A stretch of 64,000 nt of DNA from Negadavirga shengliensis (GTDB lineage: Bacteria > Bacteroidota > Bacteroidia > Cytophagales > Cyclobacteriaceae). Where the stretch lies: assembly GCF_042652345.1 (NCBI RefSeq), contig NZ_JBHSJJ010000004.1:124001-188000 (forward strand). The letters run 5' to 3'. Shown one piece after another: positions 1 through 8,397 of this stretch (the stretch's first letter is position 1; each line of letters starts with the position of its first letter). The position numbers and the translations under genes were made by a program. The notes beneath the pieces were generated by a model that ran no database searches, was not told where the DNA came from, and was given only the letters and a program-made list of their open reading frames with translations.

Positions 1-63
1 GCAGACCTACTGAGGGAGATTTTATAGGATCTTCATTAAAAATTTCCATAAAGGCTGACGGGG

Positions 64-1185
64 TCAGTCTGGCAGCTTTAATAGTTTCATCGCATTGGTA
101 CGATAGACTTTTTCGAGTACCTCATCAGGCAATCCATAGCCATGCATGGCCCAATGATAGCTGGAAATGTTCCTGTCATAAAAATGCTCATCTTCGGTTT
201 CGAGGATTCTGAAGGTGGTTTTGTACATTTCCTCATTCCTGCCCATATCGGTCCCGTATACCAACCGGTCAGCGTATTTTTGATAGAACCGGTTTACCGT
301 TCTGGGAATAGTAGCGGTTTCGGCATACCTTGCGCTGTTGTCGGCATAAAGATTGGGATACTTGTCAAATAAATCGCCGAGAATTCGCAGGTCATAAGAT
401 GAGTTGGCATAATGACAGGCTATAAAGACAGTCCCGGGGTTTAGTGAAACCGCTTCTTCCAGTATCCGGATCATTCCATTGTGGTCCACAATCCCTTCCT
501 GGTTGTCCAATCGCCATTTAAAAGCATTCATTAAGCCATCATTGGTGGCATCCATGGGATGATACATCCAGATCGGCTCCGCCACATGGATGCTGATGGG
601 GATGTTGAGCTCACCGCATTTTTCTATCAAAGGCTTCATTCGCGGATCATTGATATGCATGCCATAAGCCTTCGTGGGCCTGGAATAAAAGAGGCCCTTG
701 CCTTTGTCACCCAACTCGCCCACACCTTTGGCTCCCGCCGCAAAACACCTTTCCAGTTCTCTGACCGCGGCAGGGCCAAAATCAGGCTGTTCGTATCCGG
801 TGTAGTCAAAACCGCAGAACAGGATAAACCGGTCCCCGTATTTTGAATAGGCTTGTACGAGCGAATCGAATTTCGCTCCCGTTTCGTATGTCATCACTAC
901 GGTTTTGTCAATGCCAACCTTGTCCATTGTATTCACCCATTCGTCCAACTGCTCCGGTGTTTGGGCATAGGCATGGGAGTGAAGGTCTATCACCGGGTAT
1001 TTGGCTTTCTTTATTTCTGTATGGTTATTCGCATACAGTGACGTGGGTTTAAAATCTCTCAGCAACAATGCATTGACATCATCTTCCACTGCTTCTTGCT
1101 CAATTTCATGGTTTGACTCTTTTGACTGGGCGCAGGAAAGGACTAAAAATAAGAACAGGACATAAATCGGTATCACATGTTTCAT
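64..1185 (-). CDS. Lipoprotein amidohydrolase (amidohydrolase_2 family)
   Basis: Probable metal-dependent hydrolase anchored in the envelope. The N-terminus has a hydrophobic stretch ending in LVLSC (Cys18), a lipobox. The TIM-barrel hydrolase signature follows: a D-L-H-S-H motif (H69, H71), a later S-I-H strand, an A-C-H-Y strand and G-T-D near the C-terminus, the usual metal ligand series of amidohydrolase_2. The ATG at 1185 was preferred over an upstream TTG at 1206 because it gives a normal lipoprotein signal. About 373 residues, normal for the family. The substrate cannot be told; relatives hydrolyse lactones or decarboxylate aromatic acids. It is divergent from the acyltransferase-like gene at 1371. 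Function at family level only. Confidence 0.85.
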   Translation of the reverse strand: MKHVIPIYVLFLFLVLSCAQSKESNHEIEQEAVEDDVNALLLRDFKPTSLYANNHTEIKKAKYPVIDLHSHAYAQTPEQLDEWVNTMDKVGIDKTVVMTYETGAKFDSLVQAYSKYGDRFILFCGFDYTGYEQPDFGPAAVRELERCFAAGAKGVGELGDKGKGLFYSRPTKAYGMHINDPRMKPLIEKCGELNIPISIHVAEPIWMYHPMDATNDGLMNAFKWRLDNQEGIVDHNGMIRILEEAVSLNPGTVFIACHYANSSYDLRILGDLFDKYPNLYADNSARYAETATIPRTVNRFYQKYADRLVYGTDMGRNEEMYKTTFRILETEDEHFYDRNISSYHWAMHGYGLPDEVLEKVYRTNAMKLLKLPD

Positions 1186-1370
1186 GATGAAGGCTTTTTT
1201 GAACAATCAAATTAATTAAAATATTTTATTAAAACCACTCATGGATTTTCAATATTTTTAGGAAGTATTTATTTGTCAGAGCCATACTAAAGCCTATATT
1301 TGGTTGTTCAGATGATTAGATACGCCTGTAGGCTGTTTTTTCGTCATCCAAAATAACCTGATCAACATAT

Positions 1371-2474
1371 ATGCTCACACCGTCTACTCCTTCAGGAAGG
1401 TTGGTTTCCCTGGACGCCTACAGGGGAATTACCATGTTTTTATTGATCGCAGAGGCTGCGCTGGTCTACCGCGCCCTTATGGGGATGGTCCCGGAAGATT
1501 CCTGGGCTTTTCCGTTGGTCCGGCAATTCACGCACCATCCGTGGAACGGCCTCCGTTTTTGGGACCTCATTCAGCCCTTCTTCATGTTTATCGTGGGGGT
1601 GGCCATGCCTTTTTCCCTCAACAAGCGGCTGGCCGTTTCGGGCGACCGCAGCAAAGTCACGCGACATGTCCTGAAGCGGTGTTTGCTGCTGTTCTTGTTC
1701 GGCACGGGGCTGCATTGTGTGTACAGCCAAAGACTTGTTTTTGAATTGTGGAATGTTTTGACACAACTGTCTTTTACCATCCTTTTGACCTATTTTATGC
1801 TCCGTCAGCCATTTAAGGTTCAGTTGGCGGTCTCCTTGGGACTATTGGTCCTCACGGAGATTTTGTATAGGACCTATGATCCCTCCGCACCCTTCGTGAA
1901 AGGAGAAAATTTCGGCTCGTTTGTAGATATGATCCTTATGGGAAAAATCAACAACGGGGGTTGGGTGGCCATCAATTGTATTCCCACAGCCGCCCATACG
2001 CTTTGGGGAGCTATGTGCGGTAATTTGCTGCTTTCGGAGAGAACAAATGCCGAAAAAATAAAAGCTTTTCTCATCGCCGGCGTGATCGGCCTGGCAGTGG
2101 GCTATGGATTGGATATGGCCGGAATCACACCCATCATCAAGAGAATCAGCACCACCGCCTTTGTGTTTGCTTCCGGCGGATGGGCCATATTGACACTGGC
2201 TCTGTTCTATTGGCTGGTGGATATAAAAGGAATAAAATCCTGGACATGGTTATTTATCATCGTGGGGATGAATCCCATATTTATTTATTTATTTGCCGAA
2301 GTACTTGGCAACAGGTGGCTGTATGGCTTTGTCAAAATTTTCAATTACGGATTTTTGGAACCTACCGGTCTTCCTGAAGCCTTATTGGCTTTATTGAACG
2401 CCCTGCTTACTTTGGCGATAATGTGGTACCTGTGCTATTTTCTCTATAAAAAGAAGATCTTCTTCAAAATATAA
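1371..2474 (+). CDS. Multi-pass membrane acyltransferase-like protein (DUF5009 / HGSNAT-like)
   Basis: Polytopic inner-membrane protein of 367 residues with about ten hydrophobic segments. It opens with S-L-D-A-Y-R-G-I-T-M-F at residues 13-23, the hallmark of the heparan-alpha-glucosaminide N-acetyltransferase-like family, and then shows the W-D-L-I-Q-P-F-F-M-F membrane motif typical of the group. Family members move acetyl groups across the membrane onto amino sugars; whether this one does so is inference. The GH109-like gene follows on the same strand 77 bp later, so the two may be cotranscribed and act on N-acetylated sugars. The ATG start immediately precedes the conserved motif. Confidence 0.8.
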   Translation: MLTPSTPSGRLVSLDAYRGITMFLLIAEAALVYRALMGMVPEDSWAFPLVRQFTHHPWNGLRFWDLIQPFFMFIVGVAMPFSLNKRLAVSGDRSKVTRHVLKRCLLLFLFGTGLHCVYSQRLVFELWNVLTQLSFTILLTYFMLRQPFKVQLAVSLGLLVLTEILYRTYDPSAPFVKGENFGSFVDMILMGKINNGGWVAINCIPTAAHTLWGAMCGNLLLSERTNAEKIKAFLIAGVIGLAVGYGLDMAGITPIIKRISTTAFVFASGGWAILTLALFYWLVDIKGIKSWTWLFIIVGMNPIFIYLFAEVLGNRWLYGFVKIFNYGFLEPTGLPEALLALLNALLTLAIMWYLCYFLYKKKIFFKI

Positions 2475-2551
2475 TGGATACTTGTGTAAAAAGTACTATG
2501 AATTGGAAACTGAAATACTAAATTCAACCGATCATTTAATATACAAAAATT

Positions 2552-3964
2552 ATGAGCAACAATAGGAGGGAGTTTTTGAAGCTCTCCGGGTTAGCCGGAA
2601 TAGGCTTGGTGGGGTCCGGATTCGGCAGTTTGAGTGCTGAACAACTGGATCAGGTGTGGCATCAAAGTAAGCGGGACCATGTTCAGCGTTTTAATATGTC
2701 CGGATATGCTGCCCCGAAAATCGGGACCGTGAGGGTGGGCGTGATTGGTCTGGGCATGCGTGGACCCGGGGCTGTAAACCGGTTAAGTAAAATCGAAGGG
2801 GTAGAAATAAAGGCCCTCTGTGACCTGCGTCCGGAGATGGTGGACAAAGTGATGAAAAAGCTGGAAGATACGCACCATAAGCCTGCGACATACAGCGGAT
2901 CGGCCTATGCTTGGAAGAAACTCTGCGACCGCGATGATTTGGACCTTATTTATATAGCCACTCCCTGGCAATGGCATACGCCAATGGCAGTATATGCGAT
3001 GGAAGCGGGAAAACATGCGGCCAGCGAAGTACCGGCGGCGGTTACTTTGGAGGAGTGCTGGCAACTGGTAGAAACTTCCGAACGCACCAAAAAGCACTGC
3101 ATGCAGCTGGAAAACTGCTGCTACGATTTTTTTGAGTTGATGACGTTGAACATGGCCAGGAATGGCTTTTTTGGTGAGATCATCCACGGGGAAGGGGCTT
3201 ATATCCACGATCTGTTGGATTTAAATTTCAAGAAAGGTGATGGCTACCAGGAAATGTGGCGGCTTCAGGAAAATTTCAGAAATGGAAACCTGTATCCAAC
3301 ACACGGATTAGGTCCCATATGCCAGGTCATGAACATCAATAGGGGAGATCAGATGGATTACCTGACTTCCCTTTCCAGCAATGATTTTCACATGAAGTCA
3401 TACGCAGAAAAGCTGGCGGAAGAAGACGGATTTTTTTCCTCTTATGCCGTCAAAAATTACCGGGGCAATATGAACACCACCATGGTCAGGACCAAAAAAG
3501 GAAGGTCCATTATGATCCAACATGATGTGACTTCGCCCAGACCCTATTCCAGGATACACCTCATAAGCGGCAGCAAAGGGATGGCACAAAAATGGCCGCA
3601 GGAAGGCATTTCAACCGGGCATGGCTGGATGAAAGATGAGGAAGTAAAAGCGCTTGAGGAGCAGTACACCCCCGAGATCGTAAAAAAGGTTGGAGAGATG
3701 GCCAAGCAGATAGGGGGCCACGGGGGAATGGACTTTATGATGGACTGGAGGCTGATAGACTGTCTGCGTAACGGGCTTCCGTTGGACCAGGATGTGTATG
3801 ATGCGGCGCTCTGGAGTGCAATTACACCTTTAAGTGAGTGGTCGGTGGCCAACCGATCCAATTCCATAGACGTGCCTGATTTTACAGCAGGGGCATGGAA
3901 GGAAAACCAACCTGTGGAACTTACGCTGAAGGGAGGCGGAACCACAGGGGTAAATGCAGGCTGA
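2552..3964 (+). CDS. GH109-like Gfo/Idh/MocA protein with Tat signal (putative alpha-N-acetylgalactosaminidase)
   Basis: 470-residue protein exported by Tat: RREFLK at residues 5-10 then a hydrophobic run. A Rossmann fold starts near residue 61 with G-L-G-M-R-G. The EKP motif of ordinary Gfo/Idh/MocA enzymes is replaced by E159-V-P. This change, plus the T-L-E-E-C-W segment after it, a Y-P-T-H-G-x-G-P motif, a G-G-H-G-G-M-D segment and the ending I-T-P-L-S-E-W-S, matches what I recall of glycoside hydrolase family 109, NAD-dependent alpha-N-acetylgalactosaminidases. Activity is inferred from these motifs. A strong hairpin follows the stop. Confidence 0.82.
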   Translation: MSNNRREFLKLSGLAGIGLVGSGFGSLSAEQLDQVWHQSKRDHVQRFNMSGYAAPKIGTVRVGVIGLGMRGPGAVNRLSKIEGVEIKALCDLRPEMVDKVMKKLEDTHHKPATYSGSAYAWKKLCDRDDLDLIYIATPWQWHTPMAVYAMEAGKHAASEVPAAVTLEECWQLVETSERTKKHCMQLENCCYDFFELMTLNMARNGFFGEIIHGEGAYIHDLLDLNFKKGDGYQEMWRLQENFRNGNLYPTHGLGPICQVMNINRGDQMDYLTSLSSNDFHMKSYAEKLAEEDGFFSSYAVKNYRGNMNTTMVRTKKGRSIMIQHDVTSPRPYSRIHLISGSKGMAQKWPQEGISTGHGWMKDEEVKALEEQYTPEIVKKVGEMAKQIGGHGGMDFMMDWRLIDCLRNGLPLDQDVYDAALWSAITPLSEWSVANRSNSIDVPDFTAGAWKENQPVELTLKGGGTTGVNAG

Positions 3965-3983
3965 CAACATTGATTTTTCATTT

Positions 3984-4016
3984 AAAGAACCCAATCGCCG
4001 ATTGATTGGGTTCTTT
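3984..4016. terminator. Bidirectional terminator between convergent genes
   Basis: A perfect 13-bp stem (AAAGAACCCAATC paired with GATTGGGTTCTTT) with a 7-nt loop; the A-run and T-run at its edges let it work for both the GH109-like gene and the convergent RlmI-like gene. Confidence 0.8.
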
Positions 4017-4056
4017 GAATTTATTGGGGTGAATTTCCCTTTTTATCTTGGTGAAT

Positions 4057-5238
4057 TCAGGATACGTACAGGACCAATCCTTTCAGGTAGGCCGTTTCCT
4101 GATGGAATACATTTACAGGATGATCTGCCGGCTGGGTCAGGTAGTGCAATATTTTGATGGGCCTGCCCGCTTCCAGTGACGCGGCGGTGATGGTGGCTTC
4201 GAACAGGTCCCTTGATATAACCTGTGAACAGGAGAAAGTAAAAATAATGCCTCCGGGAGCAATGTGTTTGATGGCGGTAGCATTGAGCCGCTTATAGGCT
4301 TGGACAGCTTTGTGCCTGGACCGGATATTTTTGGCAAACGCGGGGGGATCAAGTACAATCAGGTCAAAGCCGGGACCTATTTCACGGAGATAGCTCATCA
4401 CATCGGCCTCGATACAAGGGTGATTTGAGGGATCAAAGCCGTTTGCCGCGATGTTTTTTCTGCACCACTCTATGGCCTGAGCGGAAATGTCTACGGAATA
4501 AACCTGCTTGGCACCTCCTTTTAACGCATAGACCGAAAAACCTCCCGAATAGGCAAAGGTATTCAGCACCTTTTTATCCTGAGCGTATTTTGCAAGCAGC
4601 TTTCGGTTTTCCCTTTGATCAATAAAAAAGCCGGTTTTTTGGCCTTTGATCCAGTCGATTTCAAACCGGTGACCATGTTCGCTCACGATGGCCGACTGCG
4701 GCTTTCCGTATATTAATGGGTTGTCAGGATCCCCATTTGAGGGGATGGTCGAAATGCTTTTGTCATAAACTGCTTTTAAATCTGGGCCGTATGCCTTTTT
4801 CAATGCGTCAGCGATGACATGGATGTGATGACAAATGCCTATATGGTGTGCCTGAATCACCGCCGTGCCGTTATAATAATCAATGATCAGTCCCGGGAGC
4901 AAGTCCCCTTCTCCATGTAGAAGTCTATATATATTCGTATCGGGATTTGCTGTAAGGCCCAAAATTTTTCTTAAGGATAGCGCATGGGCAATGTGTTCAT
5001 ACCAAAAGTCAAGATCAATCGGTCTTTCTTCGAATGAGAGTATCCTTATGGCGATGGAGCTTTCGGCATAGTAGCCTACCGCCAGAAACTCGCCTTTATG
5101 ATCAACCAGACGGATCAGGTCACCTTCAGCGATCCCGTTTTCCTTTTTAGCCACCGCGCCGGAGAAAATCCAATGATGCTGTCGGAAAACAGATATTTCT
5201 TTACCTTTTTTGAGTGAAATTTCAGGATAATTTGTCAT
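4057..5238 (-). CDS. rlmI: Class I rRNA methyltransferase, RlmI-like (23S m5C)
   Basis: 393 residues, close to the 396 of E. coli RlmI. An N-terminal PUA-like RNA-binding domain (about residues 1-75) precedes a Rossmann methyltransferase with the SAM-binding strand V-L-N-T-F-A-Y-S-G-G-F and a D-P-P-A-F catalytic/target-base motif. RlmI methylates C1962 of 23S rRNA; the family also holds related methyltransferases, so the exact target is inferred. Its start overlaps the 3' end of the symporter gene by 17 bp, so the two are cotranscribed although functionally unrelated. Confidence 0.85.
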   Translation of the reverse strand: MTNYPEISLKKGKEISVFRQHHWIFSGAVAKKENGIAEGDLIRLVDHKGEFLAVGYYAESSIAIRILSFEERPIDLDFWYEHIAHALSLRKILGLTANPDTNIYRLLHGEGDLLPGLIIDYYNGTAVIQAHHIGICHHIHVIADALKKAYGPDLKAVYDKSISTIPSNGDPDNPLIYGKPQSAIVSEHGHRFEIDWIKGQKTGFFIDQRENRKLLAKYAQDKKVLNTFAYSGGFSVYALKGGAKQVYSVDISAQAIEWCRKNIAANGFDPSNHPCIEADVMSYLREIGPGFDLIVLDPPAFAKNIRSRHKAVQAYKRLNATAIKHIAPGGIIFTFSCSQVISRDLFEATITAASLEAGRPIKILHYLTQPADHPVNVFHQETAYLKGLVLYVS

Positions 5239-6616
5239 GATTTTGTAAAGTTGGATACATGGTGGAGCCGATGACCATTCCTACAGCACTTACCGTTAAA
5301 GCTGCCAAGTGGACAGGAATATGGAGATCATAAAAACCAAGCAGGAGGTAGGCAGCCATGCCCCACCAGATGGACCACAGCGCTCCGGTTCTGGATGCTT
5401 TGTTCCAATATAACCCCGCCGTCAAAGGTACAAATAGGGAAACCAATAACAACATGGAGGCTTCTGCTACCAGTTCATAGATGTTTGCTTTCCAAAAAGC
5501 AAAGAGTGAGGCAATAATTGCTACAAGGACCACATTCAACCGAAGCGCCCACAACATATGCTTTTCTCCCAGACGATCTTTAAATACCGGCTTGATGATG
5601 TTTTCTGTAATGATAGCAGCCGGGGCCAACAGCCCTGAACTGGTGGTGCTCATGATGGCAGAAAGCAATGCCCCGAAAAAGATGATCTGTATGGCCAGCC
5701 CGCCGTGCTGAAGTACCATTTCCGGCAGAAGCATTTGTGGGTTTTCCAGGTAAAGTTCGGGATACAGGATTTTTGCCCCTAAGGCAATGAACAATGGAAA
5801 AAGGCCGAAAGAAAGATAAAAGCCAGCGGCCAAAAACAATGATGTCCTGGCTACTTTTTCGTTTTTAGCAGACATCACCCTTTGGTAAATATCCTGACTG
5901 GGAATACTCCCAAGTCCTAAAATGGCCCATGCACCTACATAATGAAGCCACGCCTTGGGTTCGAAGGCAGGGAAAAAAGTGAAACTTCCTTCAGGGGCAG
6001 CATTTACAATATTCATCAATCCTCCGGCTTCATTACTTACCATCACGGCCACCCAAATCAGTCCGACCACAATGACGATCGTCTGAACAAAGTCAGTGAT
6101 GGAAATGGCCCACATGCCGCCCATGAAGGTGTAAAAAAGGACAATAAAGCTGCTGATGATGATCCCGGTTTCCAGGCTTATTCCTGAAACTGCGCCCAAC
6201 ACCAGTCCCAATGCCACCAACTGCGCAGCGACATAACCAAAATAGGCGGGCACCATGAAGATGGAGGCGTTCAGCCCGACTTTGGCTCCAAATATTTTCT
6301 CGTAGACATCTCCCAGGGTCAGCAAGTTCATTCTGTAAATGGGCTTCAGATAGAAAATACCAAACAAGAGCAGACATAAGGCACCGCCAAAAGGATCTTC
6401 GATTACCCCTATAAGCCCATGTTCAAGGTATTCCGAAGATGCTCCGAAAATCGTTTCAGACCCAAACCAGGTAGCGAATAAAGCGGAGGCGCTGAGAAAT
6501 AAGGGGAGCTGCCTTCCTGCAAGGACAAAATCTTTGGCATTTTTTATCCACCGGGATGACCAGACCCCCACGGCCATGGTTAAAATCAAGTAGAAAATGA
6601 TGGCAACAACCAGCAA
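5222..6616 (-). CDS. Sodium:solute symporter (SSS family)
   Basis: 464-residue inner-membrane transporter with about 13 hydrophobic helices. The N-terminal G-R-Q-L-P motif after helix 1, the T-W-F-G-S-E-T-I-F-G segment in helix 2 and the S-A-I-M-S-T-T-S-S-G-L-L helix (the Na2 sodium site region) identify the SSS family. The substrate (sugar, amino acid, carboxylate) cannot be inferred. It lies 11 bp downstream of the ABC-F gene and overlaps the methyltransferase gene downstream, so it is the middle of a three-gene transcription unit. Confidence 0.88.
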   Translation of the reverse strand: MLVVAIIFYLILTMAVGVWSSRWIKNAKDFVLAGRQLPLFLSASALFATWFGSETIFGASSEYLEHGLIGVIEDPFGGALCLLLFGIFYLKPIYRMNLLTLGDVYEKIFGAKVGLNASIFMVPAYFGYVAAQLVALGLVLGAVSGISLETGIIISSFIVLFYTFMGGMWAISITDFVQTIVIVVGLIWVAVMVSNEAGGLMNIVNAAPEGSFTFFPAFEPKAWLHYVGAWAILGLGSIPSQDIYQRVMSAKNEKVARTSLFLAAGFYLSFGLFPLFIALGAKILYPELYLENPQMLLPEMVLQHGGLAIQIIFFGALLSAIMSTTSSGLLAPAAIITENIIKPVFKDRLGEKHMLWALRLNVVLVAIIASLFAFWKANIYELVAEASMLLLVSLFVPLTAGLYWNKASRTGALWSIWWGMAAYLLLGFYDLHIPVHLAALTVSAVGMVIGSTMYPTLQNHDKLS

Positions 6617-6627
6617 TTTTAGGGAAA

Positions 6628-8247
6628 TTAGGCCTTTGCATACATTCGGTCCCGTTGTTCTTTGATAGCAGGGTCCTCAAGATAATCTTCGTAACGCATT
6701 CTTCTGTCGATCGTTCCTGAAGGCGTGAATTCTATGATCCGGTTGGCCACTGATTGGACAAAAGTATGATCATAAGATGAAAGGAGTACCGTGCCGGTGA
6801 AATCGATGATGGCATTGTTCAATGCATGGATGGATTCCAGATCCAGGTGATTGGTGGGTTCATCCAACACCAAAAGATTGGGATTCTGAAGCATCATCCT
6901 GGAAATCATACACCTGACTTTTTCCCCTCCTGATAGCACGGAGGCCTTTTTCAGGGATTCTTCCCCGGTAAACAACATCCTGCCAAGAAAGGTGCGCACA
7001 TAAGCCTCTTCCTGATTGTCAGAGTATTGGCTGAGCCAGTCAATCAACTTCAGATCCGTATCGAAATATTCTGAATTGTCGTTGGGAAGATAGGCCTTGT
7101 TGATGGTCACTCCCCACTTCAGGTGGCCGGACTGGACAGGCGTTTCTTCCATGATCGTTTGAAAAAATTTGGTAACGGCCTGCTTTGTCCTTGAAAGGAA
7201 GGCGATTTTGTCCCCTTTGTCCACCATAAGGTTGACATCTGTAAAGTAAGTCGTGCCATTCTCCTTTAATCCAAGCTGATCCGTGATGAGGATTTGGTCG
7301 CCCGCCTCTCTTTCCGGTTTAAAAATGATACCGGGATATTTCCTGGTTGAAGGTTGGATTTCGTCGACGTTCAATTTCTCCAGCATCTTTTTTCTTGCAG
7401 TAGCCTGTCTGGATTTGGCGACGTTGGCAGAAAACCGGTCGATAAAAGCCTGAAGCTCTTTTCGTTTTTCTTCGGCCTTTTTGTTTTGATCCGATTTCTG
7501 TTTGGCTGCCAGCTGGGAGGATTCATACCAGAAGGAATAGTTTCCGCTGTAAATATTGATTTTACCAAAGTCTATGTCCACAATATGAGTGGCCACTGTA
7601 TCCAGGAAGTGTCTGTCGTGGGAAACCACGATGACCAGGTTTTTGAAATTGATCAAAAACTCCTCCAGCCAATTGATGGTTTCAGCGTCCAGGTCGTTGG
7701 TAGGTTCATCCAGAATGAGGATATCGGGGTTTCCGAACAGAGCCTGGGCCAGCAGCACCCGTACCTTTTGGTTGCCCGCCAGCTCTTTCATGGTTTTGTA
7801 GTGCAGATCTTCTTTGATGCCCAAGCCGGAGAGGAGGGCTGCGGCATCACTTTCCGCGTTCCAGCCATCCATTTCAGCAAACTCGGCCTCCAGTTCAGCG
7901 GCCCGGTTACCGTCTTCCTCGGAAAAATCAGCTTTCATGTAAATGGCGTCTTTTTCCGCCATGATTTTGAACAGTTTCTTATGTCCCATGACCACGGTTT
8001 TGAGTACCTCTTCTTCCTCAAAGGCAAAGTGGTCCTGTGACAACACCGCCATCCGCTGGCCCGGCGTAATGTTGACCTGGCCCGTGGTACTGTCAATTTC
8101 ACCGGTGAGTATTTTTAGAAAGGTGGATTTCCCTGCCCCGTTGGCACCGATGACGCCATAGCAGTTGCCTGGAGTGAACTTAAGGTTTACATCTTCAAAA
8201 AGCGTTCTTTTACCGAATTTTAGGGATAAGTTATCTACTGAAATCAT
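6628..8247 (-). CDS. ABC-F ATPase, YbiT-like, with one degenerate ATP site
   Basis: 539-residue soluble twin-ATPase without membrane segments; ABC-F proteins act on ribosomes. NBD1 has an intact Walker A (G-A-N-G-A-G-K-S, 34-41), Walker B ILDE (178-181) and H-loop His210. Its signature is degraded to L-A-G-N-Q (156-160). NBD2 has a normal L-S-G-G-E signature (438-442) and Walker B Glu463. Its Walker A (about 351-358) lacks the glycines, and the H-loop His is Tyr492. The linker (about 240-300) is basic and charged, as expected of the P-site tRNA interaction motif. Order and NBD2 sequence resemble E. coli YbiT. First gene of a unit with the symporter 11 bp downstream. Confidence 0.9.
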   Translation of the reverse strand: MISVDNLSLKFGKRTLFEDVNLKFTPGNCYGVIGANGAGKSTFLKILTGEIDSTTGQVNITPGQRMAVLSQDHFAFEEEEVLKTVVMGHKKLFKIMAEKDAIYMKADFSEEDGNRAAELEAEFAEMDGWNAESDAAALLSGLGIKEDLHYKTMKELAGNQKVRVLLAQALFGNPDILILDEPTNDLDAETINWLEEFLINFKNLVIVVSHDRHFLDTVATHIVDIDFGKINIYSGNYSFWYESSQLAAKQKSDQNKKAEEKRKELQAFIDRFSANVAKSRQATARKKMLEKLNVDEIQPSTRKYPGIIFKPEREAGDQILITDQLGLKENGTTYFTDVNLMVDKGDKIAFLSRTKQAVTKFFQTIMEETPVQSGHLKWGVTINKAYLPNDNSEYFDTDLKLIDWLSQYSDNQEEAYVRTFLGRMLFTGEESLKKASVLSGGEKVRCMISRMMLQNPNLLVLDEPTNHLDLESIHALNNAIIDFTGTVLLSSYDHTFVQSVANRIIEFTPSGTIDRRMRYEDYLEDPAIKEQRDRMYAKA

Positions 8248-8397
8248 GGATTTAAATTCTGTTTTTCAAATTGAACCGCAAAGTTAAAGAAATATTTGGT
8301 GCTTTACAGTATACTCCGCCTGCGGGATGGACTGATTTGCCAGAGAATGGGTTGGCATAACCTTGTTTCTTACATTAATTCTGCTAGAGGTAGTATT

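Noticed and set aside
1..63. Sequence beyond the amidohydrolase stop
   Set aside because: Too short to show any gene or terminator.
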